Assembly (NCBI RefSeq): GCF_027484545.1
Contig: NZ_JAIXST010000018.1
Span: forward strand, 1 to 37,680
Length of the DNA stretch: 37,680 bases
Source of the DNA: Runella sp.
GTDB taxonomy: Bacteria > Bacteroidota > Bacteroidia > Cytophagales > Spirosomataceae
Reading direction: 5' to 3'
Shown: positions 8,271 to 16,037 of the stretch, in pieces
Layout of the letters: the number at the start of each line of letters is the position of its first letter
Position numbering within the stretch: the first letter of the stretch is position 1
The notes under the pieces: generated by a model
Seen by the model: the letters and a program-made list of their open reading frames with translations, nothing else
Told to the model about the DNA's origin: nothing
Databases searched by the model: none
Translations under genes and position numbers: made by a program

Positions 8271-8347
8271 TTGGCTTTTTCTTCCAAAAAAGCTATTTTT
8301 AACTCATAAATCATTTTTTTCAAACTTAAAAAATTGACAATTCATCA

Positions 8348-8992
8348 ATGAATGTTTGGCATGTGTGTTTGGCCTTTGTAACTGCTTACCTGTTGGGGTC
8401 TATCCCCTCCGCCATTTGGTACGGTGAAGCTTACTTTGGGATTGATGTTCGTAAGTTTGGCAGCGGTAATTCGGGCGCAACAAATACATTTCGAGTACTG
8501 GGCAAACGTGCCGGTACGATTGTTCTGCTCATTGATGTTTTAAAAGGATGGACAGCGACAAAATTGGCCAGCATTTTATTCTTTTTAGGAGCAATTGATT
8601 CTTCTCAAATCCTTACTTTCAAGCTGTTATTAGGAACAGCCGCTATTTTAGGGCATTTATATCCTATTTTTGTAAATTTTAAGGGTGGAAAAGGGGTTGC
8701 CACATCGTTGGGGATGATTCTGGCCATCGACCCGCAGGTTGCCTCTGTCTGTATCGCCATTTTTGTACTGGTATTTTTAGCTTCACATTACGTTTCTCTA
8801 AGTTCAATGGTCGCGGCCTTTGCATTTCCCATGATTTTGGTTTTGGGAATTTTCGGAAAAGCCAGCACCTTACTGATTGTTTTTGGCTTCCTTTTGTTTG
8901 CTATTGTGGTACTTACCCATCAAAAAAACATTGTTCGTCTCCTAAACGGTAACGAAAGCCGCGTCTATCTACGACGGCGGCGAAATAAATAG
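8348..8992 (+). CDS. plsY: Acyl-phosphate glycerol-3-phosphate acyltransferase PlsY
   Basis: A 214-residue multi-pass membrane enzyme that acylates glycerol-3-phosphate with acyl-phosphate, the first step of phospholipid synthesis in the PlsX/PlsY route. All three family motifs are visible: YLLGSIPSA at the first TM, RKFGSGNSGATNTFRVLGKR (about 36–55), and the glycine-rich NFKGGKGVATSLG around 116–128. About five hydrophobic segments fill the protein. The basic tail ends YLRRRRNK. ATG 8348 gives the normal N-terminus. The rhomboid gene follows 113 bases downstream on the same strand. Confidence 0.93.
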   Translation: MNVWHVCLAFVTAYLLGSIPSAIWYGEAYFGIDVRKFGSGNSGATNTFRVLGKRAGTIVLLIDVLKGWTATKLASILFFLGAIDSSQILTFKLLLGTAAILGHLYPIFVNFKGGKGVATSLGMILAIDPQVASVCIAIFVLVFLASHYVSLSSMVAAFAFPMILVLGIFGKASTLLIVFGFLLFAIVVLTHQKNIVRLLNGNESRVYLRRRRNK

Positions 8993-9105
8993 TTTGAGTT
9001 GCTGCAAGTTGCCTTTGCGCCGGAACGTTTGCAGTTTACCGCAGTTCCATTATGTTTGTGCTAGAATGTTAATCTACATTCCAATCAGCAAACATTTGAA
9101 CTACA

Positions 9106-9735
9106 ATGTCAGCAATTTCTCTCACACTCATTCTCATTATTATCACCGTTGGTACCAGTTGGTATGCCTGGCAAAACCCTTCTTTGCTTGACAAATGGGT
9201 CATGGATCCCGTCCGGGTTTCCAAATACAATGAATATTACCGTTTTGTTACATCCGGCTTCATTCACGCCGACGTTGGGCATTTGATTTTCAACATGTTC
9301 AGCCTTTACTTTTTTGGAGAAGCCATGGAAATGTTTCTGGGTCAAATCTTCGGCCCCACTGGGACTTTTTATTATTTAGCCCTCTACATTGCCGGTATTG
9401 TGGTTTCGGATATTCCTACTTTTTTGAAACACCGCAAAAACAGCGGTTACAAATCGCTCGGTGCATCGGGAGGTGTATCCGCCCTTTTGTTCGCCTTTAT
9501 CCTCTTGGCTCCTTTGCAAAAAGTATGTTTGTACTTCGCTATTTGTATTCCCGGGTTTATTTTTGGGCTCATTTATCTGGCATACTCATTTTATGAAGCC
9601 CGCAAGATGGGGGGCCGGGTCAATCACGATGCGCACATCTACGGTGCCATTTTCGGAATTCTTTTTATGGCCGTTATTTTGCCCGAAACTGTTCCTAATT
9701 TCTTTGCCCAAATTGCTTCTTGGAGACTCTTTTAA
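9106..9735 (+). CDS. Rhomboid family intramembrane serine protease
   Basis: A 209-residue membrane protease with about six TMs. It shows the complete catalytic set: HLIFN (H59, N63) in TM2, the GASGG nucleophile motif with S121, and H177 in HIYGAIFG (HxxGxxxG). It would cleave TM segments of membrane proteins; the substrate is not predictable. The length is normal for a bacterial six-TM rhomboid without an extra domain. ATG 9106 is the natural start. The M28 peptidase gene begins 51 bases after the stop on the same strand, so the two may share a transcript. Confidence 0.9.
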   Translation: MSAISLTLILIIITVGTSWYAWQNPSLLDKWVMDPVRVSKYNEYYRFVTSGFIHADVGHLIFNMFSLYFFGEAMEMFLGQIFGPTGTFYYLALYIAGIVVSDIPTFLKHRKNSGYKSLGASGGVSALLFAFILLAPLQKVCLYFAICIPGFIFGLIYLAYSFYEARKMGGRVNHDAHIYGAIFGILFMAVILPETVPNFFAQIASWRLF

Positions 9736-9786
9736 GACTTTTTGGCCTACGCTAATCGTTATTTTCTAAACATTATCTTTTAAATC

Positions 9787-11403
9787 ATGAACAAACGCAT
9801 TTTTGGGGCATTACCGATTTTAGCGGTTTCCTGCCTACTGTTTACCCCCGCAAAAGCGCAGGATGTATCCATCCAATACGCCCAAAGCATTACCCCACAA
9901 GACCTCGAACGACACCTGCGCGTTATTTCTCACGATAGTCTCGAAGGACGGGATACCGGTTCGCGCGGACAAAAAAAGGCGGCTAATTACGTGGCCAACT
10001 TTTTCAAATCCGTTGGCTTACAGGCAATTGTTCCTACTTCAGATGGTCAAAAATCGTATTTCCAGCCCTACGCACTTTACCAAAAAAGTTGGGGAGAAGT
10101 GTATCTTGCTACCGAACATCAGCGCTATGAACTACAGCACGATTTTTATTTGAGCGGTATACTCAATGTACTTTCGGAAGAAAAAGTCCCCGTGATATTT
10201 GCGGGTTATGGTATCGAATCCGACAAATATGATGACTATAAAAATCTGAATGTAGAAGGCAAAGCCGTAGTGTTTTTGGAAGGAGAACCGAAAGACAAAA
10301 GTGGCAAATTCCTGCTTTCGGGCGATGAGAAAGCTTCCAAATGGAGCAGCGATAACATGTCTTGGCAACGAAAAGTAAGTTTGGCGACTGCCAAAGGAGC
10401 AAAATATGTCTTGATAGTTTCTGATTTGACAGGCGATGAATTTACCCAACAGGTAGCTAAACGCGGAGCTATGAATCAGCGATTTAATCGCCTTTCCATG
10501 AAGCCATATACTGAAAAAGTGAGCGGAAATGCAGCTTTTACCATTTCGCGAAAAATGGCCTTGGATTTGCTTGGAATCAAAGAGAAAAAATTAGCAAAAA
10601 TTCAGAAAGCCATTACTCAAAAAGGGCAACCACCTGCCACAGGAACCATTGCTGAACAGACTGTTCGCCTCAAAGCCGAACGCAAAGACAACATTGTCAT
10701 GACCGAAAACGTCATGGGCTTTCTGGAAGGTACGGATAAAAAAGACGAAGTAATCGTTATTTCGGCCCACTTAGATCACATCGGTATTTCGGCAGATGGT
10801 CAAATCAACAACGGTGCCGACGATGACGGTTCGGGAACAGTATCTATTCTTGAATTGGCTGAAGCGTTTTCTAAAGCGAAAGCAGAAGGTCACGGGCCAC
10901 GTCGCAGCATTTTGTTTATGACGGTAACGGGCGAAGAAAAAGGACTATGGGGCTCCGAATATTATACCTCCAACCCGGTAATTCCGTTGGCAAATACCAT
11001 TTGTGACCTTAATATTGACATGATTGGACGCGTAGATGCCGCCCATAAGGATGACCCTAAGTATGTGTATGTCATTGGTTCTGATAAACTTTCGTCAGAA
11101 CTGCACGCCATTGGTGAAGGCGCCAATGAAAAATACGTCAACTACAAGTTGGACTATACCTTCAATAACCCAACCGACCCTAACCGGTTTTATTACCGCT
11201 CCGACCATTATAATTTTGCCAAAAATAAAGTGCCGGTCATTTTCTATTTCACGGGAGTTCACGAAGATTACCACCGCCCGGGCGACGATGTAGAGAAAAT
11301 CATGTTTGACAAACAGTCCAAAATTGTTCAGTTGGTGTTTCATACCGCGTGGGAATTATCCAACCGTAACGAGCGTATCAAAGTGGACAGCAATAAACCC
11401 TAA
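9787..11403 (+). CDS. Secreted M28 family metallopeptidase with PA domain
   Basis: A 538-residue exported di-zinc aminopeptidase-type protein. The signal peptide is residues 1 to about 24 (…FTPAKA–Q). A protease-associated domain occupies about 125–290 (VPVIFAGYGIESDKYDDY, GKAVVFLEG). The catalytic domain shows the ligands in order: H328 (ISAHLDHIG), the Asp cluster NNGADDDGSG (about 341–350), the E383/E384 pair (TGEEKGLWGS), D411 (NIDMIGR) and H474 (YRSDHYNF). It probably trims peptides in the periplasm or outside the cell. The MaoC gene follows 10 bases after the stop. Confidence 0.88.
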   Translation: MNKRIFGALPILAVSCLLFTPAKAQDVSIQYAQSITPQDLERHLRVISHDSLEGRDTGSRGQKKAANYVANFFKSVGLQAIVPTSDGQKSYFQPYALYQKSWGEVYLATEHQRYELQHDFYLSGILNVLSEEKVPVIFAGYGIESDKYDDYKNLNVEGKAVVFLEGEPKDKSGKFLLSGDEKASKWSSDNMSWQRKVSLATAKGAKYVLIVSDLTGDEFTQQVAKRGAMNQRFNRLSMKPYTEKVSGNAAFTISRKMALDLLGIKEKKLAKIQKAITQKGQPPATGTIAEQTVRLKAERKDNIVMTENVMGFLEGTDKKDEVIVISAHLDHIGISADGQINNGADDDGSGTVSILELAEAFSKAKAEGHGPRRSILFMTVTGEEKGLWGSEYYTSNPVIPLANTICDLNIDMIGRVDAAHKDDPKYVYVIGSDKLSSELHAIGEGANEKYVNYKLDYTFNNPTDPNRFYYRSDHYNFAKNKVPVIFYFTGVHEDYHRPGDDVEKIMFDKQSKIVQLVFHTAWELSNRNERIKVDSNKP

Positions 11404-11413
11404 ACCTTTAATC

Positions 11414-11872
11414 ATGCTTTTTTTCGATAACCTTACCGATTTTCGTGCCCACGTAGGGCAGGAATTGGGCACAACTGAATGGGTCACTATTACTCAGGAA
11501 ATGGTCAATGATTTTGCCAAAGCGACGGGCGATAATCAGTGGATTCACGTCGATACCGAAATGGCCGCTAAGTATTCACCTTTTAAAACCACCATTGCCC
11601 ACGGCTTTTTGACGCTGTCGCTCGCTCCCAAGTTCATGTACGAGCTTTATCAGGTCAAATCCGTTAAAATGGGGCTTAATTACGGCACAAACAAAGTACG
11701 TTTTACCTCTCCCGTTCCCACTGGCAGCCGCGTACGGATGCACGCCACGCTGAAAGAGGTGGAAGACCAACAACCCAAAGGTATAAAATCAACGGTAGCG
11801 CTCGTATTTGAACTGGAAGGAAGCCAAAAACCTGCCTGTGTAGCCGAAATGATCAGTTTGATGTTTGAATAA
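11414..11872 (+). CDS. MaoC family dehydratase (R-specific enoyl-CoA hydratase-like)
   Basis: A 152-residue hot-dog fold protein starting at ATG 11414. A longer open frame from 11306 overlaps the peptidase gene and is not homologous-looking. The hydratase motif is visible: DNQWIHVD (Asp), then YSPFKTTIAHGFLTLSL (His), in the order used by R-hydratases (PhaJ type) that hydrate trans-2-enoyl-CoA. The end VALVFELEGSQKPACVAE is also typical. It sits 10 bases after the M28 peptidase gene and about 105 bases before a fabG-like reductase and an acyl-CoA dehydrogenase. A role in fatty-acyl-CoA turnover is therefore inferred. Confidence 0.85.
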   Translation: MLFFDNLTDFRAHVGQELGTTEWVTITQEMVNDFAKATGDNQWIHVDTEMAAKYSPFKTTIAHGFLTLSLAPKFMYELYQVKSVKMGLNYGTNKVRFTSPVPTGSRVRMHATLKEVEDQQPKGIKSTVALVFELEGSQKPACVAEMISLMFE

Positions 11873-11887
11873 AAAATGAAGACTGGA

Positions 11888-11930
11888 AAAACGGAGTACG
11901 GAGAAAGTAGTTATGAATCCGCTCCGTTTT
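11888..11930 (+). terminator. Possible terminator after the MaoC gene
   Basis: Perfect 9-base arms AAAACGGAG (11888–11896) and CTCCGTTTT (11922–11930) lie 15 bases after the MaoC stop. The loop is long (25 bases) and the T run is only four bases, so termination is uncertain. Confidence 0.4.
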
Positions 11931-11977
11931 CCGTAATTCCTTTTACCGTGTTCCAAACCACTTAAAAACCAACTGAA

Positions 11978-12712
11978 ATGCGTTTAGAAAATAAAGTTGC
12001 CATCATTACCGGCGGTGCCCGCGGAATCGGCAAAGCAACGGCCGAAATTTTTACCCGCGAAGGAGCAAAAGTTATTATTTGGGATATGCTTGATGCGGGA
12101 GAAGAAACTGCTCAGGGACTCCTCGACAAAGGATTTTCGGCTGAATTTGTAAAAATAAGCGTTACAGACGTTCCTGCCGTTGAAGCTGCGGCGCGTGACA
12201 TTTTTGAACGCTATGGCCAGATTGACATTTTGGTCAACAACGCCGGCATTACTCGCGATAAGTCTTTGCTTAAAATGTCCTACCAAGAATGGGCGCAAGT
12301 GATTGATATTAACCTCAATGGAGTATTCAATTGTACCAAAACCATTGTCCCTTACATGGTAGAGAAAAAATACGGTCGAATTATCTGTACATCGTCGGTC
12401 GTGGGGCAAACGGGTAATTTTGGGCAAACCAACTACGTAGCCACCAAAGCCGCCATCATCGGAATGGTAAAAACCTGGGCCAAAGAATTGGGGAAATACA
12501 ATATCACAGCCAACGCCGTAGCACCGGGCTTTATTAAAACCGAAATGACGGATTTGATTCCCGAAGAAGTCAGAAATCAGACCGTGGCAGGCATTCCCGT
12601 GAAGCGCATGGGATTACCAGAAGATATTGCCAATGCTTATCTTTATTTAGCTTCTGAAGAAGCCGGCTATGTCAATGGACATACCTTGAGTGTGAATGGT
12701 GGAGTTGCTTAG
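11978..12712 (+). CDS. fabG: 3-oxoacyl-ACP/acetoacetyl-CoA reductase-like SDR (FabG/PhaB-like)
   Basis: A 244-residue classical SDR. The NADPH loop is GGARGIGK (12–19), NNAG at 87–90, S139/S140 in CTSSVVGQTGNFGQ, and Y153/K157 in NYVATKAAI. The segment FIKTEMTDLIPEEV…VKRMGLPEDIANAYLYLAS is typical of FabG and PhaB proteins, which reduce 3-oxoacyl thioesters to R-3-hydroxyacyl forms. Its neighbours are an R-hydratase-like MaoC protein and an acyl-CoA dehydrogenase, so an acyl-CoA role is as likely as essential fatty-acid synthesis. A compact hairpin with a T run follows the stop. Confidence 0.82.
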   Translation: MRLENKVAIITGGARGIGKATAEIFTREGAKVIIWDMLDAGEETAQGLLDKGFSAEFVKISVTDVPAVEAAARDIFERYGQIDILVNNAGITRDKSLLKMSYQEWAQVIDINLNGVFNCTKTIVPYMVEKKYGRIICTSSVVGQTGNFGQTNYVATKAAIIGMVKTWAKELGKYNITANAVAPGFIKTEMTDLIPEEVRNQTVAGIPVKRMGLPEDIANAYLYLASEEAGYVNGHTLSVNGGVA

Positions 12713-12736
12713 AAAGTATGCTTGCATACCTTTTTT
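12713..12736 (+). terminator. Rho-independent terminator after the fabG-like gene
   Basis: GTATG (12716–12720), loop CTTG, CATAC (12725–12729), then C and six T. The flanking A and T residues can extend the stem. It starts directly after the stop codon at 12712. Confidence 0.6.
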
Positions 12737-12752
12737 GAAAATTGTACATTTG
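12722..12752 (+). promoter_or_regulatory. Promoter of the acyl-CoA dehydrogenase gene
   Basis: TTG (12722–12724), 20 bases, then TACATTTG (12745–12752) matches the Bacteroidota TTTG/TAnnTTTG promoter except for the first T. It lies 47 bases before ATG 12799 and overlaps the preceding terminator, a compact arrangement. Confidence 0.5.
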
Positions 12753-12798
12753 ACCCAAAGTCAAGTAAAACAATACACTTCTCAATCACACAAAAACA

Positions 12799-13956
12799 AT
12801 GGTATTAGAAGGTTTAAACTTCAATCTGACCGAGGAACATTTGGCCGTACAGGAGGCCGCTCGCGATTTTGCCCAAAACGAACTGCTGCCGGGAATTGTA
12901 GAACGCGACAACGAACAGAAATTTGACCCAAAACTACTCAAACGCATGGGCGAGTTGGGTTTTTTGGGAATGATGGTATCACCCGAATACGGTGGCGGCG
13001 GTATGGATACAGTTTCGTACGTCATAGCGATGGAAGAACTTTCCAAAGTGGATGCTTCTGCCTCCGTAATAGTATCTGTCAATAACTCTTTGGTATGTTA
13101 TGGATTGGAAGCCTACGGGACGGAAGAGCAAAAACGCAAATACCTTACCCCACTTGCTTCGGGCGACATTGTAGGTGCTTTTTGTTTATCAGAACCGGAA
13201 GCGGGCTCGGATGCCACTTCCCAACATACTACTGCCGAAGATAAAGGAGATTATTATTTAGTGAACGGCACCAAAAACTGGATTACCAACGGAGGTATTT
13301 CGTCAGTATGCTTAGTGATGGCGCAAACTCATCCCGAACTTCGTCACAAAGGGATCAACACCTTAATTGTCGAGAAAGGATGGGATGGTTTTGTAGTTGG
13401 TAAAAAAGAAGACAAGATGGGAATCCGCGCCTCTGACACCCACTCGTTGATGTTTTCGGACGTGAAAGTACCCAAAGAAAACCGCATCGGAGCCGATGGT
13501 TTTGGGTTTAAATTTGCCATGAGTACGCTCAACGGCGGACGGATTGGTATTGCAGCGCAAGCGCTGGGTATTGCGTCAGGAGCACTGGAGTTGTCTTTGA
13601 AATACGCCCACGAACGTAAAACATTTGGAAAACCTATTTTTGAACACCAATCCATTCAGTTCAAATTAGCCGAAATGGCCACCAAGATTGAAGCAGCCCG
13701 ACTGCTGGTTTATAAAGCTGCCCGACTCAAAGACGAACACAAAGATTACGTACAGGCAGCGGCCATGGCCAAGCTGTTTGCTTCCGACGTAGCGATGTGG
13801 GCTACCACCGAAGCGGTGCAGATTCATGGCGGTTATGGCTATGTAAAAGAATTTCACGTAGAGCGCCTTATGCGTGATGCCAAGATTACTCAAATTTATG
13901 AGGGTACCTCAGAAATACAAAAATTGGTGATAGCCCGTGAGTTACAAAAAGCCTGA
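12799..13956 (+). CDS. Acyl-CoA dehydrogenase
   Basis: A 385-residue FAD enzyme that oxidises acyl-CoA to trans-2-enoyl-CoA, passing electrons to ETF. Visible are the N-terminal helical domain (FNLTEEHLAVQEAARDFAQ), the signature AFCLSEPEAGSD (about 130–141), WITNGG in the beta domain, and the C-terminal helical domain with ERKTFGKPIFEHQ and RDAKITQIYEGTSEIQ. E368 in YEGTSEIQ is the expected catalytic base of the short-chain/butyryl-CoA class. Length is normal and no fused domain is present. It has its own promoter and is closed by a strong hairpin. Confidence 0.92.
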   Translation: MVLEGLNFNLTEEHLAVQEAARDFAQNELLPGIVERDNEQKFDPKLLKRMGELGFLGMMVSPEYGGGGMDTVSYVIAMEELSKVDASASVIVSVNNSLVCYGLEAYGTEEQKRKYLTPLASGDIVGAFCLSEPEAGSDATSQHTTAEDKGDYYLVNGTKNWITNGGISSVCLVMAQTHPELRHKGINTLIVEKGWDGFVVGKKEDKMGIRASDTHSLMFSDVKVPKENRIGADGFGFKFAMSTLNGGRIGIAAQALGIASGALELSLKYAHERKTFGKPIFEHQSIQFKLAEMATKIEAARLLVYKAARLKDEHKDYVQAAAMAKLFASDVAMWATTEAVQIHGGYGYVKEFHVERLMRDAKITQIYEGTSEIQKLVIARELQKA

Positions 13957-13980
13957 ATAATCCAATTTTTGACGTTTTTC

Positions 13981-14026
13981 AAAAAAAAAGTGCGCGTTTC
14001 TTTGCAGGATTCGCGTACTTTTTTTT
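13981..14026 (+). terminator. Terminator after the acyl-CoA dehydrogenase gene
   Basis: AGTGCGCG (13989–13996) pairs with CGCGTACT (14012–14019) with one G·U, followed by eight T. An A9 run precedes the stem, so it could also work on the minus strand. Confidence 0.75.
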
Positions 14027-14047
14027 ATATTGAAAAAAATTCCACAC

Positions 14048-14084
14048 TTGTATTAGATTTGTACAATTATTAGTTTTGTACAAA
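14048..14084 (+). promoter_or_regulatory. Promoter and putative operator of the AraC-family gene
   Basis: TTG (14048–14050), 20 bases, then TAGTTTTG (14071–14078) fits the Bacteroidota promoter. A second TAGATTTG lies at 14054–14061. Two identical palindromes TTGTACAA (14059–14066 and 14076–14083), 17 bases apart centre to centre, overlap these elements. This suggests a repressor or autoregulator binding to successive helical turns; the cognate protein is not known. Confidence 0.5.
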
Positions 14085-14143
14085 TTTTATAGGAACAACG
14101 GAATTTCAGTCAATAAACAAAGAAGGAATTAACCCATTATCAA

Positions 14144-15070
14144 ATGGAAGATTATAATAAAATCATCGAATCCCTGGGCGTGAAGTTTATCAAAGCTCGT
14201 CACATCCGCATGTTGCAAACCATTACCATTAAGAATTTCTACGATGTCGAAAACTCATTGATGATTCTTTATGATGGAGAAGTATTATTTGCCAATGAAA
14301 AAATTGAAGTCGGCGATATGCTTTTTATTCCCGGAGGAAAACATGCTACCGTAACTTACAGCAGCGGTGATAATGTACAACCCAAGGTAGTGAGCAACGA
14401 AGAATTCCTGACTCGCCGTGAATTGTACTTTGACAGCTTGCGTGATTCGTCGCAGGTTGGGAAAATTCCTCACTCATTTGGATTGGTTGCTTTTGATGCG
14501 AAGGTGTTTGACTCGGTCAACTTCTTTACGTCGTTGGACATCCCTCCTTTTATTATCAAGAACAATTCCTACATGGCGCGGTTGATTGGCGAAATCCTCC
14601 AGGAAGATTTTAACGATACACCGGGTCGCGGACGCATTATCAAAATCAAAACCGAAGAGTTGGCGATTGAGGTTATACGTTATATTTTGAAAAACAAATT
14701 GTTTGTTGAACAGCTTGTTACCAACAGTACTTACTTTAAAGATCCTCGTTTGATTGACATTTTTGCGTACATCAAAGATAATTTAGGAGGTGATTTGTCC
14801 AACAAAGTATTAGCTAACGTAGCCAATGTTTCGGAAGATTACGTAGGTCAGTACTTCAAAATGTTGACTCAAATCAATCCTCAGGATTACATTGAGTATC
14901 AGCGCATGGAAGAAGCGGTTACGCTGCTCAGAACCTCTAAAAAAAGCATTCGCGCCATTGGTGCTGAAGTCGGTTATAAAGATACGGCCTATTTCTGCCG
15001 CCGTTTCAAAATGATGTTTGGAATTCCTGCCGGCAAAATGCGCCGCAGAGAATCACTAATGAACGTTTAA
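14144..15070 (+). CDS. AraC family transcriptional regulator
   Basis: A 308-residue regulator. The N-terminal half is a cupin-like sensor segment (LYDGEVLFANEKIEVGDML, FIPGGKHATVTY). The C-terminal AraC/XylS double helix-turn-helix spans about 203–302: LANVANVSEDYVGQYFKML, then SIRAIGAEVGYKDTAYFCRRF and a basic end GKMRRRESL. The ligand is unknown. The gene stands alone between two strong terminators. Its upstream region carries paired TTGTACAA palindromes that could be its own sites. It follows the fatty-acyl genes on the same strand but has its own promoter, so control of them is only a guess. Confidence 0.85.
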   Translation: MEDYNKIIESLGVKFIKARHIRMLQTITIKNFYDVENSLMILYDGEVLFANEKIEVGDMLFIPGGKHATVTYSSGDNVQPKVVSNEEFLTRRELYFDSLRDSSQVGKIPHSFGLVAFDAKVFDSVNFFTSLDIPPFIIKNNSYMARLIGEILQEDFNDTPGRGRIIKIKTEELAIEVIRYILKNKLFVEQLVTNSTYFKDPRLIDIFAYIKDNLGGDLSNKVLANVANVSEDYVGQYFKMLTQINPQDYIEYQRMEEAVTLLRTSKKSIRAIGAEVGYKDTAYFCRRFKMMFGIPAGKMRRRESLMNV

Positions 15071-15120
15071 CCGGTTCGATACATCGGACTAAGGATTAAC
15101 AAGTGAAAAATTGATTGATG

Positions 15121-15154
15121 AATAAAGCAACTTACTCATGTAGGTTGCTTTATT
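15121..15154 (+). terminator. Strong hairpin terminator after the AraC-family gene
   Basis: Fifteen-base arms starting AATAAAGCAAC (15121–15135) and ending GTTGCTTTATT (15140–15154) pair with a single G·U and a four-base loop TCAT. It lies about 50 bases after the stop and its A and T ends allow action in both directions. Confidence 0.75.
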
Positions 15155-15182
15155 GTTTCTCATGGGTTTTGGTTTAAATTTG
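15153..15182 (+). promoter_or_regulatory. Promoter of the secreted lipocalin-like gene
   Basis: TTG (15153–15155), 19 bases, then TAAATTTG (15175–15182) matches the Bacteroidota promoter and starts inside the end of the preceding terminator. The start codon is 27 bases further. Confidence 0.55.
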
Positions 15183-15208
15183 CCCCGAAAACTAAAACCT
15201 TGTTACAC

Positions 15209-15907
15209 ATGAAAAAGCACTTGCATTTGTCTTGGATTTTTGTGCTTAGCCTTGCCTTTGTCTCACACGCATTCTGTCAACTCAAGGGGGCTTGGAAGCA
15301 AACTTCTTCTGACGGAAAAACAACGACGTTAATTTGTTCGGGCGATTACCTGATGGTTTCCCAATACAAAAAGAAGGAGTTTTTATATACTGAAGGGGGA
15401 GTTTACAACCTCAACGGCGGCACTGTCACCTACAAAAGTGAGTTCAATTCGTCAGATACTTCCAAAGTAGGAAAGACGATGAGTTATAAAATTACTATTT
15501 CAGGTAACAAATTATCAGTGGAGGGCTTGGGCGATTGGCAACAGGTAGATGGCAGCAATACCCTCGCCGCCGCCAACTATCGCATTACGGGGCGCATGGG
15601 CAACGAAGGTACGGTTACCACCATGCAACGCGGTGCGCGTAAAACCATCAAACTCTTGACAGGTACGCGTTTTCAGTGGGCAGCCATTAACCCCGAAACC
15701 AAACAATTTTCAGGTACAGGGGGAGGCACCTACACGATAAAAGACGGAAAATATACCGAAACGATTGAATTTTTCAGCCGTGACAACAACCGAGTAGGGG
15801 CTTCTTTAACGTTTGATTACGAACTCAAGGACGGAAAAGACTGGCACCACAGCGGCCTCAGCAGCGCAGGAGCCAAGATTTACGAAGTCTGGAGCAAAGA
15901 GCAGTAA
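15209..15907 (+). CDS. Secreted protein with two lipocalin-like repeats, unknown function
   Basis: A 232-residue exported protein from ATG 15209 (a TTG three codons earlier is less likely). The signal peptide runs to about HAFC–Q. The mature part contains two similar halves. Each begins with a LKGAWKQTSS- or FQWAAINPETK-like strand, then (E/G)GGVYNL… / GGGTYTIKDGKYTETIEF, then a KVGKTMSYKITISGNKL- or RVGASLTFDYELKDGK-like strand. This pattern resembles Bacteroidota lipocalin-like/DUF4488-type beta-barrels. No catalytic motif is visible. It is a single-gene unit with its own promoter, upstream of murF. Confidence 0.65.
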   Translation: MKKHLHLSWIFVLSLAFVSHAFCQLKGAWKQTSSDGKTTTLICSGDYLMVSQYKKKEFLYTEGGVYNLNGGTVTYKSEFNSSDTSKVGKTMSYKITISGNKLSVEGLGDWQQVDGSNTLAAANYRITGRMGNEGTVTTMQRGARKTIKLLTGTRFQWAAINPETKQFSGTGGGTYTIKDGKYTETIEFFSRDNNRVGASLTFDYELKDGKDWHHSGLSSAGAKIYEVWSKEQ

Positions 15908-15963
15908 CCAGTTCACAGCGAGCAGTTTACAGGTCACAGTCAATAGTAGACCAATTTGTTAGT

Positions 15964-16019
15964 TACTCATTCACAATGAATTGTATTAAAATTCACTCAT
16001 TCACCAATCACTCATTCAC
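15964..16019 (+). repeat. CTCATTCAC word repeats upstream of murF
   Basis: ACTCATTCAC occurs three times (15965–15974, 15995–16004, 16010–16019). The last two are in a 15-base tandem (CACTCATTCAC plus CAAT or TAAT). The first sits exactly 30 bases upstream, so all three keep a 15-base register. The patch ends 18 bases before the murF start codon. Confidence 0.7.
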
Positions 16020-16037
16020 TAATTATTCCCGCTTCGA

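Noticed and set aside
11984-12427. 147-codon minus-strand open frame
   Set aside because: It is antisense to the fabG-like gene, which shows all SDR motifs.
15964-16019. CRISPR array
   Set aside because: The repeats are 10–11 bases with 4-base gaps, lack 20–40-base spacers, and no cas genes are near.
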